64,000 nt of DNA from Desmodus rotundus. Taxonomy: Eukaryota; Chordata; Mammalia; Chiroptera; Phyllostomidae. Shown here piece by piece: positions 32,640 to 43,276 of the stretch. Positions within the stretch are counted from its first letter, which is position 1; every line of letters begins with the position of its first letter. The DNA lies in the NCBI RefSeq assembly GCF_022682495.2, contig NC_071387.1, positions 197,882,143-197,946,142 on the forward strand. Reading direction: 5' to 3'. The position numbers were made by a program, and so were the translations under genes. Below the pieces are notes generated by a model. It was not told the origin of the DNA, made no database searches, and saw nothing but the letters and a program-made list of their open reading frames with translations.

Positions 32640-33434
32640 ACCTGCATTTTCCTCTCCTTTGTCCTGTCTGCCAAGCATTTCCGTGAACAGGGAAAACCAT
32701 CCATCTATTTGGATCCATGCACTTGTCCAGCGATGGCCTCTAAACACATCGGTCCCAAGACTGGCAAACAGGTGCACAGCCTCTTCACAGGATCCCAGTC
32801 ACCTTCCCCTGCCAGCCTCCAGTGTCTATTCTAACTCTTGTCTCTCCCTCCCTCTGAGCAAGAGACCTTAATGTTTTCTTCGCAGAGAGAATCAGTGGAC
32901 AACCCTTAGTTCCACTTCCTCCCTTACCAACTCCACACCCAGCCTGCCCTCTTTCTTTCCCGCCTCTGAGAAAATGTGCCTCTTTTTATCAAACGTTTTC
33001 TTCCCAGGCTCAGTTGAACAATCATACTTGATCTGTACATTTTACCTTCCTTCTGGCTGTAAGTGGTGCACACCTCCCCATCTCTAAGACCCCTTGACCT
33101 TTGTGTCCTTAACAACCCAATTACCTGAAAACTTGGTCTGTATTGGCTGTTTTCACTAACCTCTCATTCATTTCTCAGTGGACTGCGGTCTGATTTCCAC
33201 TTCCAATCCCTCATTAAAATACCCTTGCCGTGATCGTGAACAGGCCCCTAGATCCAAATCCAGTGGGGACTTTGCGGCATTTCATTCACTTGACACTGCT
33301 GCCCAGGTCCTCCTCAATGAGACACTGTTCTCTGGCTTCTCTGACGCCACCTCTCTTCTGGTTTTTTTCCTACACCTTTAACTAGTGCTTAGTCTTAATC
33401 TTCTCTCTGTGCTCCCTTCCATGGGGCCCTTTAA
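32640..33434 (+). mobile_element. L2 LINE fragment, part 1, sense
   Basis: 'tcacttgacactgctgcccaggtcctcctcaatgagacactgttctctggcttctctgacgccacctctcttctgg' is the L2 stretch before the final third. Upstream pyrimidine-rich text agrees. A Ves SINE interrupts it near 33435. Confidence 0.65.
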
Positions 33435-33636
33435 TTCATTTATTTTTAAAGATTTTAGAGAGTGGGAAAGAGAGGGGGAACGAAAGGGAGAGAAACATTG
33501 ATGTAAGAGAGAAACATCGATCAGTTGCCTCTCATATCTGCCCCAACTCTCAAACCCGCAACCCAGGTATGTGCCCTGATGGGGATCGAACCTGCAGGAC
33601 GATGCCCAACCAACTGAGCCACACCGGTCAGAGTTC
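33435..33636 (-). mobile_element. Ves-type SINE inserted in L2
   Basis: Antisense Ves: 'tttatttttaaagattttagagag', 'gagagaaacattgatgtaagagagaaacatcgatc', 'gccctgatggggatcgaacctgc' (B box), 'caactgagccacaccggtcag'. Imperfect flanks 'cctttaattcattt' and 'cctttaacttaattt' look like a diverged target duplication. Confidence 0.87.
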
Positions 33637-34105
33637 CTTTAACTTAATTTTGAGACAACTTTTGTCTCCCTCTATTCTTTTTGATTGGGTTTTATACTTT
33701 GCCTCTTACACATTGATGTACTCATTTCCCCCCTTGGCAATTGCAGCCACTTTCCAACTTCAGCCCCCTCCTACGTACCTATCACTCCAAAACCTGTACT
33801 TGTAGCCCCAGCCCCCGTCCTGAGTGCTGGACTCCCGTGTCTGGTGTCTACCTGCCATCTCCATCGGGGCAGCCCTCTGCTGCTCCAAAGCAACACATCC
33901 CAGGCTGAGGTCATCACCTCTCCCATACAAACCTGCCCCTTCTCCTCTGTTCTCTGTCTTGGCCAATGGCACCCCTTCTGAACCAGCCCCCCCACACAAG
34001 AAATCTGGACGCATCCCTCACCTCTCTGTGGTTCTGCATAGTGCACACGGGAGGTTTGCCACTAACATCCATTAGACGACCCAATAAAGTGTTCCAATGG
34101 CTTCC
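33637..34105 (+). mobile_element. L2 LINE fragment, part 2, sense
   Basis: Pyrimidine-rich sense L2 continuation with 'ccaatggcaccccttctgaaccagcccc' and 'aagaaatctggacgcatccctcacc' (L2: 'aatggcaccaccatccacccag ... cctgggagtcatccttgattcc'). Confidence 0.6.
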
Positions 34106-34379
34106 TTGTGCAGGACTGCTAAGAGTTATTTGCGTTTCTGGTCCGGAAGCCAGAACTAGAGCCAAAGCATTGAAATTAAGGGAAGAAGGTACGGCTCCTT
34201 GCTGGGAAACTTTTTCTAACCACCCTTGTCTTGCAGTGGTGTGGACGGCTTTGAGAAGCAGTCAATCTCCCTTCTCTGCAGGCGTCAAGCAGAGGCTTGC
34301 CGACGGATTTTGCATGTCTGGCTGGGTGACTCCGAATGCCTCTGCCAACTCTGAGATTTACTTCAACGGCTAATGAGTC
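34106..34379. other. Unclassified stretch between L2 and MIR
   Basis: No gene or repeat was recognised. A 135-codon open frame covering 33966-34373 spans L2 sequence and is not supported. Confidence 0.35.
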
Positions 34380-34563
34380 CCCCTTGTATACTTTGTCCAC
34401 ATCATCTCATTTACGCTTCACAGTAGATTATTAGTCCAATTTTATGGATGAGGAACCAGAAGCTCAGAGAGGGTCAAGTAATTTTTCTGAGGCGATGCAG
34501 TTGGGTAGTGAATGTTAGGGCCAGGCTTCAAAAGCCGATCCAATGTCCCCAAAGCCCACTGTT
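34380..34563 (-). mobile_element. MIR SINE, antisense
   Basis: 'atcatctcatttacgcttcacagtagattattagtccaattttatggatgaggaaccagaagctcagagagggtcaagtaa' is classic antisense MIR, followed by a decayed tRNA-like end. Confidence 0.8.
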
Positions 34564-35974
34564 TGTGTGAAGCTTCTCCCTTCTAGTTGGCGTTGGTAAC
34601 AGACTTCAGTTCAGTAGAGTGTCGTCAGCTCTGTACCCTCATGGGCACAGGGGACCTTTAAGGATAATAGAAAGGAGCAATTCTTTGATTCAGAGCTTAA
34701 CTAAATTTGGAGCTTCAGTTCTTAACTATGTCCCTATGTTTATTGGTCTATTACCCTTCCCCGTTATTATTATAACCAGCAATCCTAATTACCAAATACT
34801 GTTTTCTTTATAGGCCACCACTTCCATTTCCTAGAGGCTTGGAAAGGAACATGTGAGAAAGGGTTAACTCTTCCATTTCCTCAGAACCTCTTTTAATGAA
34901 ATGCAGGTCCCAGCTCCAGAGGCCCTGGCTTGCTGCTCAAACAGAGTCCTGCTGTGTGACAGATGCTGAAGGGGGCGATCTCCAGTTTTCTTTCACAGGC
35001 TGGAAATAAAGGGGGAGGATTGGCTGAGGCATAGAAAGAATATGTGAGCAAATATTTACCTCATTTCCATTTTTGCCCTTAATACATCGTCCTGGAAGGA
35101 ATCAGAGATCTCATTAAAACTGCAAACAGGCATCACAATGGAAAGCAATCAGTCCAGACCATATCTGGGCGGGAGAAAAGGGTCTAAGGGGACAGGTGAG
35201 TCAGAGACCTGAAATCTAACCTATAGAGATACTGGACTGGCAGATAACCTGTGAGGATTTTTTCCTAGCCCTCAGTGGCTGCCATTCCCAGAACTCTAAG
35301 GAGCACTTACCCTCTTACTCTGAGGGATGTGATTACTTTTCCATCTTTCACCTGATCCCCCCCTTATTGTTGGAATCCTCAGAAAGCATTCTTAGCCTGT
35401 GGGCAAGGCTTCAGGAATTAAAATCCAGCAATCATTCTCAAGCTTCAAGTTAGATAGCTCCTGTATGGGTCCTTTTTTCAGGGAGATGTTTTCTGAGTGG
35501 CACAAACGTGAATGTTGTCACTGTGCAAGGACCCAAGCAGGATTGGGAGGGAGGACGGTGGTAGAGAGAAAAGAGCAACAAGCCAGCGCCCAGCACCCCG
35601 TGCTACCACCGCTGTCCAGGTTTGTTAGCAGCATCTTTAGGTCCTCCTTTCTCCACCCTTAGAAGGAAGCCATTGTGCTTAATGATTCTTGATGTCTCTT
35701 TTATCTCTGAACAAAGACAATGCCCTGACACACAGTCTCAGCTCAATGGTCCACATCTCACCTGTTCCTTGAGAACAGAGCATCTTATTTCTGCCTCTCG
35801 CCACGGCAGACCCTGCAGACCCTTTAGGACTTCGTGTTCTGCCTAAATGAATAGATTCCTCTATATTAAGCTACCCCTGAAAAATATGCTGTTTCTGTTG
35901 GGACTAAGTTCTATGAATATTAAAACACTTACAAGGCATGAAAAATTCAGTTTCCCTTCCACAGACAATTATTT
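34564..35974. other. Unclassified stretch
   Basis: No gene or named repeat. Open frames reach only 87 codons. Confidence 0.4.
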
Positions 35975-36085
35975 CTGTAGACTGCTAGAGATCATCGATT
36001 TTCATCTCATATTTTATAAGTGAACAGATCTAGGCCCAGAGAGTGAGGCAGCCTTCTGAATGTCACACAGCAAACACTTCTGTAG
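35975..36085 (-). mobile_element. MIR-like fragment, antisense
   Basis: 'ttcatctcatattttataagtgaacagatctaggcccagagagtgaggcag' and 'aatgtcacacagcaaac' correspond to the antisense MIR core. Confidence 0.55.
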
Positions 36086-36694
36086 GACTTCTCCCTGCTT
36101 CCCGAAACAGCAAGGTGCAGGTACTGGGCAATCAGGTTTTTGTTGTTGTTTTTTTTTTTTAATTATAGTATAATTTCCAAGAAAGTTATTTTTAAACAGG
36201 AGGCTGCTTCACCTTGGGATTTTTTTTTTCCTGAAGGAAAAAGAAATACACACGTGCGCTAGATTTGTCCTTTTAAGTCAATGTAAAAAGTGGGCCTTCT
36301 CTGGGCTGTTGCAGTTGGCAGGCCCACATCTTGCAGACAGACTGTTCCAGTCTCCTTGGTTAGTTGTTATCCCAAACGCAAATCTGACTCACGGGTGAGA
36401 TCATGAGAAATCTGGCCTATTTTTCTTGATGACTTTTTCTTTCCTATTCCAGTTTTCTGTTGCGGTATTTGGCTCTGGGAACAGACTCTTGCCAGGGCTG
36501 TTCCTAGGATGGTCTCCATTGTCATGTGAGTCACGAGGCAGCGCGAGCGGGTTGGGCCATGAACTGTGTGTGGCTTCGGTGCGGAGACAGGGTGTGTGTG
36601 CAGGTGTGTGTGAGTGCTGACTTTCTGAAAAGTAAGGAGACGTCTATTTTGGGGGACTTCAGGGATTCTGGGGAGGCCCTCCTTCTCATCAAAT
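36086..36694. other. Unclassified stretch
   Basis: It holds two T runs (about 36148-36160 and 36222-36230). Open frames on both strands at 36.37-36.73 kb overlap and match nothing known. Confidence 0.35.
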
Positions 36695-36822
36695 GGACTA
36701 TTTTCATTCAACACATGTTTATTTAACATTCACCTTCTGCGAGGTGCTGGTAATATAATGGGGACTCCTACAATCTAGAGGAGGTTACCTATAATTAAAT
36801 AAGTGAATATGACCTGGTATGT
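36695..36822 (-). mobile_element. L2-type 3' end, antisense
   Basis: 'tttcattcaacacatgtttatttaacattcaccttctgcgaggtgctgg' and 'gaggttacctataattaaataagtgaatatg' are the antisense L2-type tail pattern. Confidence 0.6.
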
Positions 36823-36829
36823 GTATTAG

Positions 36830-37170
36830 GATAATGTTAGCTGCTGTAACAATTAAACACCCAGGTTTTCATGGCTTAATATCCCACAGAATTACTTCTC
36901 TTTCACCTAAAAACCTAGTGCAAAAATCCTTGGTCAGCAGGTAGCTTTCCTCCACACGGTGATTCGGGGCTCTGGGCTTCTTCCGTCTTGCAACCCCACA
37001 ATTTCCTAGGGCTGCCTATGTGCTCTGCGTCCAAAGGGGAAAAGGTACATTTGCTTCTGAAATGCTTTGGTTTGAAAGTGGTACATGTCACTTCTCACAT
37101 TTCCTTGGCAAGAACTAACCACACAGCCCCACTCAGAAGCCAAGAGGACTGGGACGTGTAGCCCAGGGTG
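36830..37170 (-). mobile_element. Old interspersed repeat of MER/MaLR type, name not assigned
   Basis: 'gttagctgctgtaacaattaaacacccaggttttcatggcttaat', 'cacggtgattcggggctctgggcttcttccgtcttgc' and 'gtggtacatgtcacttctcacatttccttggcaagaacta' match a familiar mammalian repeat ('cagtcattcagggacccaggct', 'ggcacacatcacttctgc'). I cannot attach a secure name. Confidence 0.5.
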
Positions 37171-38609
37171 AGTCCACACTGTGGACAGGGAGTATGTGGA
37201 ATTGTGGTGTTTATCTGGATATCTCTGCTCTTGTCTGATTAGTACTTTTTGGGGGGTGGGGGGTGGGGGGAGGGCTGTCAGGACACTACACAGGCCCAGG
37301 AGAGAGGTACCTAATCTAGATTTGGGGGTGGGGGAGTCATCACCTTGTATTCTTTCCTTCCCCTCTCTTCCTCCTGAGCTTGATTTCAGCTTGCCACCGT
37401 GTCTCTCTCTCTCTCTTTGTCTCTCACACCATCACACACGCTCTTTCCTCCCCACCCACCCCCAACTTTCCTCCCACCTCACCTTGCCCTTCCCCTGTCC
37501 AAGTCAATATTCCACCAGGTACAGACTTGCAAGGCACTTCTCCCAAGAAACCTTTTCTGGACCCAAAGATCCAGTTTGCACAGATGCGTAACGGCCTTAT
37601 ATGAAGGCAAAGCAAGAAGATTTTAATTTATTGGATTTGATTACCCACAGGGAGGCCCTCCTGCTAATGGAATGGTTGTTTTACATGGGAGACGAGGGTG
37701 GTAAGGAAGGCACAGGGTGATGGCAGAGTGAGGCAGGGACCTTTACAACCTTCCGACGGCTTATTGGGGAGAGATCCAGCCCTTTGGAAGTGGAGCGGCT
37801 GCGTGGGGCGTCCAAGCTCAGGAAACTGCGCTTCCGACGGTGCGTTTCAGTAGTTGTTTCTCAGGGTTCGTTTCTAGAGAACAAATGAAAAAATGTTCCA
37901 GGTGCTGGTTAAGGATGAGACACCTACACGAGAGCAGAGGCTGGCTCTGGGACGCATTGTCTCTGACCGGAGCAGAAGAAGAGGTTATCCAGCCAGCCTC
38001 CGTGTCCAGGTGGAGGCCGTAGGGAACGGAGAACCTTCCAGAGTGGAAGCCATCATGGAATGCATCTTCCTGTTCCAACAGGCCCAGTACCTTATAAAGG
38101 AACACAGGGTTTTGATTTTTATGGAAATAAGAAATGAGCATGTTTCTCCTGCAGCAGAACTCACCTCCTCATTCAAAAAAAAAAAAACATTTCCTTACTA
38201 ATTATTTTTAATGATCTCAAGGAAAAGTGCCTTTTGTGATTATCCTAACAAGTTCATACATGCAAGGGGCCTGCTGATCCTGCATTTATGAGGCAACGGC
38301 TGCATTTACTGTTTAGGTTACTAATAGAGGGAACTAAAAATAGACCAGTGAGCTGGGTGCTCAGAAAAAAAAAAACTTGGCAGGATGGTTTAGGAAGGAT
38401 TAACCCCACCAGCTCTCCACAGAACGCTGTCAATTTCCCTGTTCTTCCCCACACTGGCCTGGAGGCTTGGCTTTGGGAAGCTGGGGGCTGGACAAGGCAT
38501 GGAATCCAGAGGATGGGGGAGTCTTTGAGGTGTACCTGATGAGCAGCCCTCCAGCAACCCTCAGACTCTGCCTTCCAGGTGGTCTACTCTGTTTCTTGAG
38601 GTTTGTCAG
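37171..38609. other. Unclassified stretch with a CT-rich tract
   Basis: A (CT)n-like tract lies at 37399-37428, followed by a C-rich run. Open frames near 37.2-37.6 and 37.9-38.2 kb overlap on both strands and look like chance. No gene was recognised. Confidence 0.4.
37251..37274 (+). other. G-quadruplex-type tract
   Basis: Three runs of six G separated by single T, then A and GGG. The arrangement fits the intramolecular quadruplex pattern with one-base loops on the + strand. Confidence 0.75.
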
Positions 38610-38645
38610 CCAAAGTGCAGACATTCACTCACGCATCAACTATTT
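38610..38645 (-). mobile_element. L2-type tail, part 1, antisense
   Basis: 'cattcactcacgcatcaactattt' is the antisense L2 tail before a SINE insertion. It resumes at 38838. Confidence 0.5.
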
Positions 38646-38846
38646 TTTTTAAAGATTTTTATTTATTTATTTTTAGAGAAAGGGGAAGGCAGGGACAAGG
38701 GGAGAGAAACACACACCCCCACCTAGGGACTTGGCCCATGGCCCAGGCATACCCCTTGACTGGGATTCGAACCAGTGACCTTTCAGTTCGCACACCAGTG
38801 CTCAATCCACTAAGCCACTCCAGCCAGGGCAATGTACCAACTATTT
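38637..38846 (-). mobile_element. Ves-type SINE with target duplications
   Basis: Antisense Ves spans about 38646-38837 between copies of caactattt at 38637-38645 and 38838-38846. Internal landmarks are 'ttatttttagagaaaggggaaggcaggga', 'gactgggattcgaaccagtgacc' (B box), 'caatccactaagccactccagccagggc'. Confidence 0.9.
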
Positions 38847-39310
38847 ATAGAGCACCTATCACACACCCTTCTAGGCTCCCAGGACACAGGGCTGAGGAAG
38901 GCATTTGAAGCCCTGGTGCCAACAGCACTCGCATTTTAGGAGCGGGGAGGACAGACATGAAACAAGTAAATGAATGGATGCACAACATAACTTCAGGACC
39001 CAAATGCTGCTAGAAGAGAAATAAAGCAGGTCCCGGGCTACCAAGGCTGGAGGTGCTTGGTTACTTTGGGCAGGGAAGGTTGCTCTGACAAAGGGACATT
39101 TGAGTGGAGGCCTGAGAAATGAGGAGTCAGCCAGGCACTGATCTGAGGGACAAGGGATCTGGGAAGAAGGAACAGCGCATGCGAGGACCCCGAGAGGGGA
39201 AACCCACAGGGCCAGTAACATGGAGTGGGGAGCGTACGTAGTGGAACTGGCTGCTGGCTCAGCCAGGGAAAGGCCATGACAAGTCACTGGAAGGCAGGAG
39301 ACTATTTAGA
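38847..39310 (-). mobile_element. L2 LINE fragment, part 2, antisense
   Basis: 'atagagcacctatcacacacccttctaggctcccaggacacagggctgagg', 'gggaaggttgctctgacaaagggacatttgagtggaggcctgagaaatgagg' and 'gaaggaacagcgcatgcgaggaccccgag' follow antisense L2 order. Confidence 0.65.
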
Positions 39311-40064
39311 GAAGCTTGGCCTGCTCAAAGAGGGGCAGGGAAGTTTGTGGACAGATCGGAGTTCTCTGCTGAATCAACTTCTGTTCATCTCTGTGGTCTA
39401 ATACATGCACGTATATAGTCTGGTTTCTAGTCTTTAGAGGAATTTGCTTTTGGTGAAAAGGAAGGAGTTCCTGAATGCAGACAACTTCGTTGTTTGGAGA
39501 CAGCCATTTGGAAGTTGGAGTGTTACACGCCATCTGTTGCTCAGAACCCTGGTACTGCCCACCGCTGGGCAAGCGCTCTGCCTTGAGAGAGGGTTCTGAC
39601 TTTGAGCAGAGAACTTTGGGTCTAATTGGCCCATTATCGAGCAACTTTGACCATTGCCTGGAAAACTGCTCAGATCTGTCTAGTTAACAGCAGCTCTGTT
39701 GCTAATAAATCCTTTGAAATCTTCTGCCGTGGCTGGGTTTTTATGACACATTTGCATGTGACGATCATTTGGGTTTTGGAGTTTGGGTCTCCTGCTGTTC
39801 CTAATGTCATAAATGGATAGTAATAACCTGGAAGGGGATTATGCTCCCGGGTTGCAAGTAGATGAGCTTTAAAAACATCAATCTTATTTGCAGGCAAATA
39901 AGGCTAATGATAGACTAGGGAAAACAAAATAATTCAAAATCTGAAGTGAGTGCTTAGTTATTTCCAAAGGGCCGGCTTCTTAATGGAGCACAGTAGAAAA
40001 TGAAGGATAAGAAGGAAACAGGTAGAAATAGCATTCTAGGAGTTTTTATTTTTCTTTTTTTAAT
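39311..40064. other. Unclassified stretch
   Basis: No gene or named repeat. The 112-codon frame on the minus strand at 39306-39644 has no recognisable protein. Confidence 0.4.
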
Positions 40065-40311
40065 AAAAGTTTTAAAAAACAGCTCTGGATGGTGTGGCTC
40101 AGTGGATCCAGCACCGGACTGCGAAGCAGAGGGCCGCCGGTTCGATTCCCAGTCTGGGCACCCATGCCTGGGTTGTGGGCCAGGTCCCCAGTAGGGGGCA
40201 CGTGAGAGGCAACCACACATTGATGTTTCTCTCCCTCTCTTTCTATCTCCCTTCCCCTTTCTCTAAAAATAAATAAATAAAATCTTTTTTAAAAAAAGTT
40301 TTAAAAAACAG
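40065..40311 (+). mobile_element. Ves-type SINE, nearly intact, perfect 18-bp target duplication
   Basis: The element (40083-40293) has the tRNA-like head 'ggtgtggctcagtggatccag' (A-box region), the B box 'ccggttcgattcccagtctggg', then 'ccccagtagggggcacgtgagaggcaaccacacattgatg', a pyrimidine block and an A-rich (AAAT)n tail. The 18-mer aaaagttttaaaaaacag is repeated exactly at 40065-40082 and 40294-40311. It is the least-decayed SINE here, so probably among the youngest. It carries a CTCF-core match at 40188-40201. Confidence 0.93.
40188..40201 (+). promoter_or_regulatory. CTCF-type core motif inside the Ves SINE
   Basis: CCAGTAGGGGGCAC fits the published CTCF core CCASYAGRKGGCRS at all 14 positions. 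Occupancy is inference. Other Ves copies here depart from the motif at one or more positions. Confidence 0.5.
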
Positions 40312-40390
40312 GCCAAGGCAAGAAAACAGTGTTGCCCCTTCTCCCAGAACCATGAAGCAGGTCTGTGGGTCACTGAAGGAAGCAAAGCTC

Positions 40391-40598
40391 CACCACCAGG
40401 GTCTCTATCAAGGGCAATTTTGTCCCAATGGATATTGGCAACGTCTGCAGACATTTTGGTTGGCGCTGGTGATGCTGGGGGCATCTAGTGAGTAGAGGCC
40501 AAGGAAGCTGCTAAACACGAGACAATGCATGGGACACCCCCACAGCCAAGGTTTGCCTGCCCTGAATGTCAGTTGTGCCCAGGCTGAGCACTTCTGCC
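40391..40598 (+). mobile_element. MER20 hAT-Charlie element, sense
   Basis: 'gggcaattttgtcccaatggatattggcaacgtctgcagacattttggttggcgctggtgatgctgggggcatctagtgagtagaggccaaggaagctgctaaac' follows MER20 nearly base for base, ending 'gaatgtcagttgtgcccaggctgag'. About 208 bp, near full length. Confidence 0.85.
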
Positions 40599-40879
40599 TA
40601 CCTGTGTCTCCCTGTTCTGTGGAGTGGCCCCTGCCCTCCTTTCCTAGGACTTAGTTCATTTCCAGCGAAGGCCCAGAAGGGGCCTTACAAAGGGTCTAAT
40701 GCTGACCTAAGTTTCACAGGTAGTGCCTGGAGGACTTCAGACTGAGTGACTGAGTGACTGACAGTCCTACGTTCACAGAGTTTTTAGTGACAGAAGTAGG
40801 ACTAATGAGCAGGAAAACATTGGGGAGCTATTGCAAAAGGAGTGGTTGCAGGCTTTTTACATTCCGCTCTGGATTATCA

Positions 40880-40965
40880 CTTCATTCATTCACACAGTAA
40901 CTGCTGAGTGTTATGTGCCTGGCACTCCGCTACCATCTCTCACCTGGGGAAACACGAAGACTGCC
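40880..40965 (-). mobile_element. L2-type tail, antisense
   Basis: 'cacttcattcattcacacagtaactgctgagtgttatgtgcctggcactccg' is the antisense L2 tail. Confidence 0.6.
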
Positions 40966-41009
40966 TAAAATGGCCAACGTAATTATATAATGATAGGAAT
41001 ATAATGTTC

Positions 41010-41232
41010 AGAACATGTATTGACACTTTAGGCTGGGCCAGGACTGTACTAAATCCTTTCATAAATTCTTCATCTCTTTAAATCCTCCCTACCACCCTGC
41101 AAGCAGGTACTACTATGATTTCCCTTTCACAGGTGACAAAGCTGAGGCTCAGGTCACTTAGCAGGTATCAGAGCTAGGCATTTGAGCCTCATCCTACCGG
41201 ATTCCAAGCTAGAACCCCGGCCACAGAGCTTT
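41010..41232 (-). mobile_element. MIR SINE, antisense
   Basis: 'actgtactaaatcctttcataaattcttcatctctttaaatcctccctaccaccctgcaagcaggtactactatgatttccctttcacaggtgacaaagctgaggctcaggtcacttagcaggtatcagagctagg' is antisense MIR with most of the core kept. Confidence 0.8.
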
Positions 41233-42668
41233 TCTCTTTTTCTCTAATATATGGTGAGGACAAACTAAGTTGTTACCGTACTTAGGAGACTCTAGAATCT
41301 TGGCCAAAACTCAAGGAGAACTGTAGATACATTCTTGTGGATCATATCACCCATGTGATCAATGGGGTTTTTGCTAACTTTTTGGTTGCTGTTGTTATTG
41401 GATTTTTCAAGCATGTCAGAACTTTTTTTTTTTAACTTCCACAGATACTTATTTTTGTGGTCATTTACTGTGTTAGCGAGGTGGCTAAATACCAGGGATT
41501 CAGCAGTGAGCAGAGCACCGGTCTCGGTTTGGATTCCCACTGACGCAGACCTAGAGACAAGGATCTGGGTGCGGAAAGTCCACGTGGGTGCAGAGAGCCC
41601 GGTGAGGACTGGGAAGGTGAGGGGGAGGGAGGAAGCTGATAGAGGCTGTGCTGCTGAAGCTGCTGCCGTGATGAGGGTGCTCAGCCCCTCTGTGGGGCTC
41701 TAGGAGACTATATGAGGTTACACTTCAGGATTGCCCCCCCAAGACCACGGGCTGCTGGGTTATTCATCTACATCCCCCTGCTCTGCTCCTTCATGTGTGC
41801 AGGTTGCTTCTGGGGGCTTGAACTCCCAGGCATTTTCCTCAGGCACAAAGAGAAGAAGTCTAGAGCAAGCTTGGGAACTGTGTAGTGATCTCCAGGAGGA
41901 TGGGCCAGTGACTGTGCCCACAACATCTGCTATAACAGGGAAATTAGCAGAATTCACAGTGCAGTGGGACAATGGGAGCATGAGCACAATGAATGCGCAA
42001 ACAGCAGAAACAAGATGACTCCATCGGGAAATCAGGGAAGGCTCTCCAGAGGAGGTGACGCCCGAAGGGCTGAGAGCATATTTAATGTAGATCTCTATCA
42101 CCAGCATCTCCTTATTTGCATCACTAGGACATAGTGCAGTAACACTGGGCTGAGTGTTGTCTGGCCTTTCATTCCGAGAGCTTTGAATCCCCTTTTGCTC
42201 ACGAGCAGGCCTGCCAGCATCCCCTTGTGATCAGCACCAGAATCATGAGCCTGGCACACGTGCTTGCAGCGGGAGGACCCTTTCACCCATTGTCCTTGAG
42301 GTTGTGTCGTAGAGGGGCTGGCGCCAGCTGCACTGCCCTCCACATCCACTAGAGCCAGCCTGTCTTCCCATTCAGAGAGCTGTTGTTGCTGATGTGAAAT
42401 CTTGGACGAATGGCCACCCCGAGGGCAGGGACCTGTGGTCTGCACTGATGCAAAGTTCAAGAAGCAAAAAGCATGCAGGCCATTCACGTGGAGAGCTCCT
42501 CCAAACACAGATTCCTGGGCCCTGCCCCCCCCCCCAGGCTGTGGCTCTGAAGTGGTGGGGTCTGGTCAGAGACCTCCTCCTTTGCTCATGCCGCTGGCCT
42601 GCAGTCCACACTTGGAGCAGTGAGGCCCTAGGACCTTCCATTCAACTCTCACCTAGTGTTTCCAGCTA
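41233..42668. other. Unclassified stretch with possible L2 scraps
   Basis: No gene. 41478-41510 ('ggctaaataccagggattcagcagtgagcagagc') and 41940-42070 ('gaaggctctccagaggaggtgac') resemble antisense L2. A C11 run lies at about 42526-42535. Open frames up to 136 codons lack recognisable products. Confidence 0.4.
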
Positions 42669-42892
42669 GATCAGAGTTTCAGAGCCTTTGCACTATTGAC
42701 ATTTAGGGCCAGATAATTCTTTGTTGTGGGCATGCCCCTGTGCTTTGTAGGATGTTTAGCAGTATCCTGGGTCTCTACCCACTAGAAGCCAGTAGTACCT
42801 CCCGGTAGTGACAACCCAAATGTCTTCAAACGTTGCCAAACATTGTCTTCAAAAAATGACCCCTGGGAGGCGAATTATTCCAGCTTGAGATG
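42669..42892 (-). mobile_element. MER20 hAT-Charlie element, antisense
   Basis: 'cactattgacatttagggccagataattctttgttgtgggcatgcccctgtgctttgtaggatgtttagcagtatcctgggtctctacccactagaagccagtagtacc' is antisense MER20. It is in the opposite orientation to the copy at 40.4 kb. Confidence 0.85.
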
Positions 42893-42911
42893 GGCTGCCG
42901 TAGATGATCTA

Positions 42912-43004
42912 GAACACGGCTTCTCGGGCTTTACTACACGCACGAATCACCAGGGAGAGAGCTTGCTGTATTGCAAACTCTACTTTAGTAGGTCTGCACT
43001 GGCT
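42912..43004 (+). mobile_element. MER5A hAT element, part 1
   Basis: 'cacggcttctcgggctttactacacgcacgaatcaccagggagagagcttg' and 'actttagtaggtctg' match the MER5A 5' half. A Ves SINE follows. Confidence 0.75.
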
Positions 43005-43200
43005 CTTCCTTTCTTTCTGTCATTCTTTCTTTCTTGAGAGAGGGGAAGAGAGGGAGAGAAACATCCGTCTGTTGCCTCCTACTTGCCTTGACCAGGAACT
43101 GAACCCGCAACCGAGGCATGTGCCCTGACTGGTAATCGAACTGGCGACCTTCCACTTTGCACAACAACACCCAACCCACCGAGCCACACTGGTTAGAGCT
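43005..43200 (-). mobile_element. Ves-type SINE inserted in MER5A
   Basis: Antisense Ves: 'tttctttcttgagagaggggaagagagggagagaaacatccg', 'gccctgactggtaatcgaactggcgacc' and 'ccaacccaccgagccacactggttagagct'. The (TTTC)n stretch is the reversed tail. No clear target duplication was found. Confidence 0.88.
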
Positions 43201-43276
43201 GTGTTGGGTATTTCTGTTGAGCCCCTAGGCCATTCTAATACCGCTGGCTGGGCAGCCACACTTGGAGTAGCAGTTG
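43201..43276 (+). mobile_element. MER5A hAT element, part 2
   Basis: 'tgttgagcccctaggccattctaataccgctggctgggcagccacacttggagtagcagt' is the MER5A 3' end ('aggtgattctgatgctgctggtc ... cacactttgagaacc'), resuming after the SINE. Confidence 0.65.

Noticed and set aside
40094..40200. A tRNA gene suggested by A-box and B-box sequences
   Set aside because: The boxes belong to the tRNA-like head of a Ves SINE with tail and target duplications. No complete cloverleaf is kept. The same applies to the other Ves copies.
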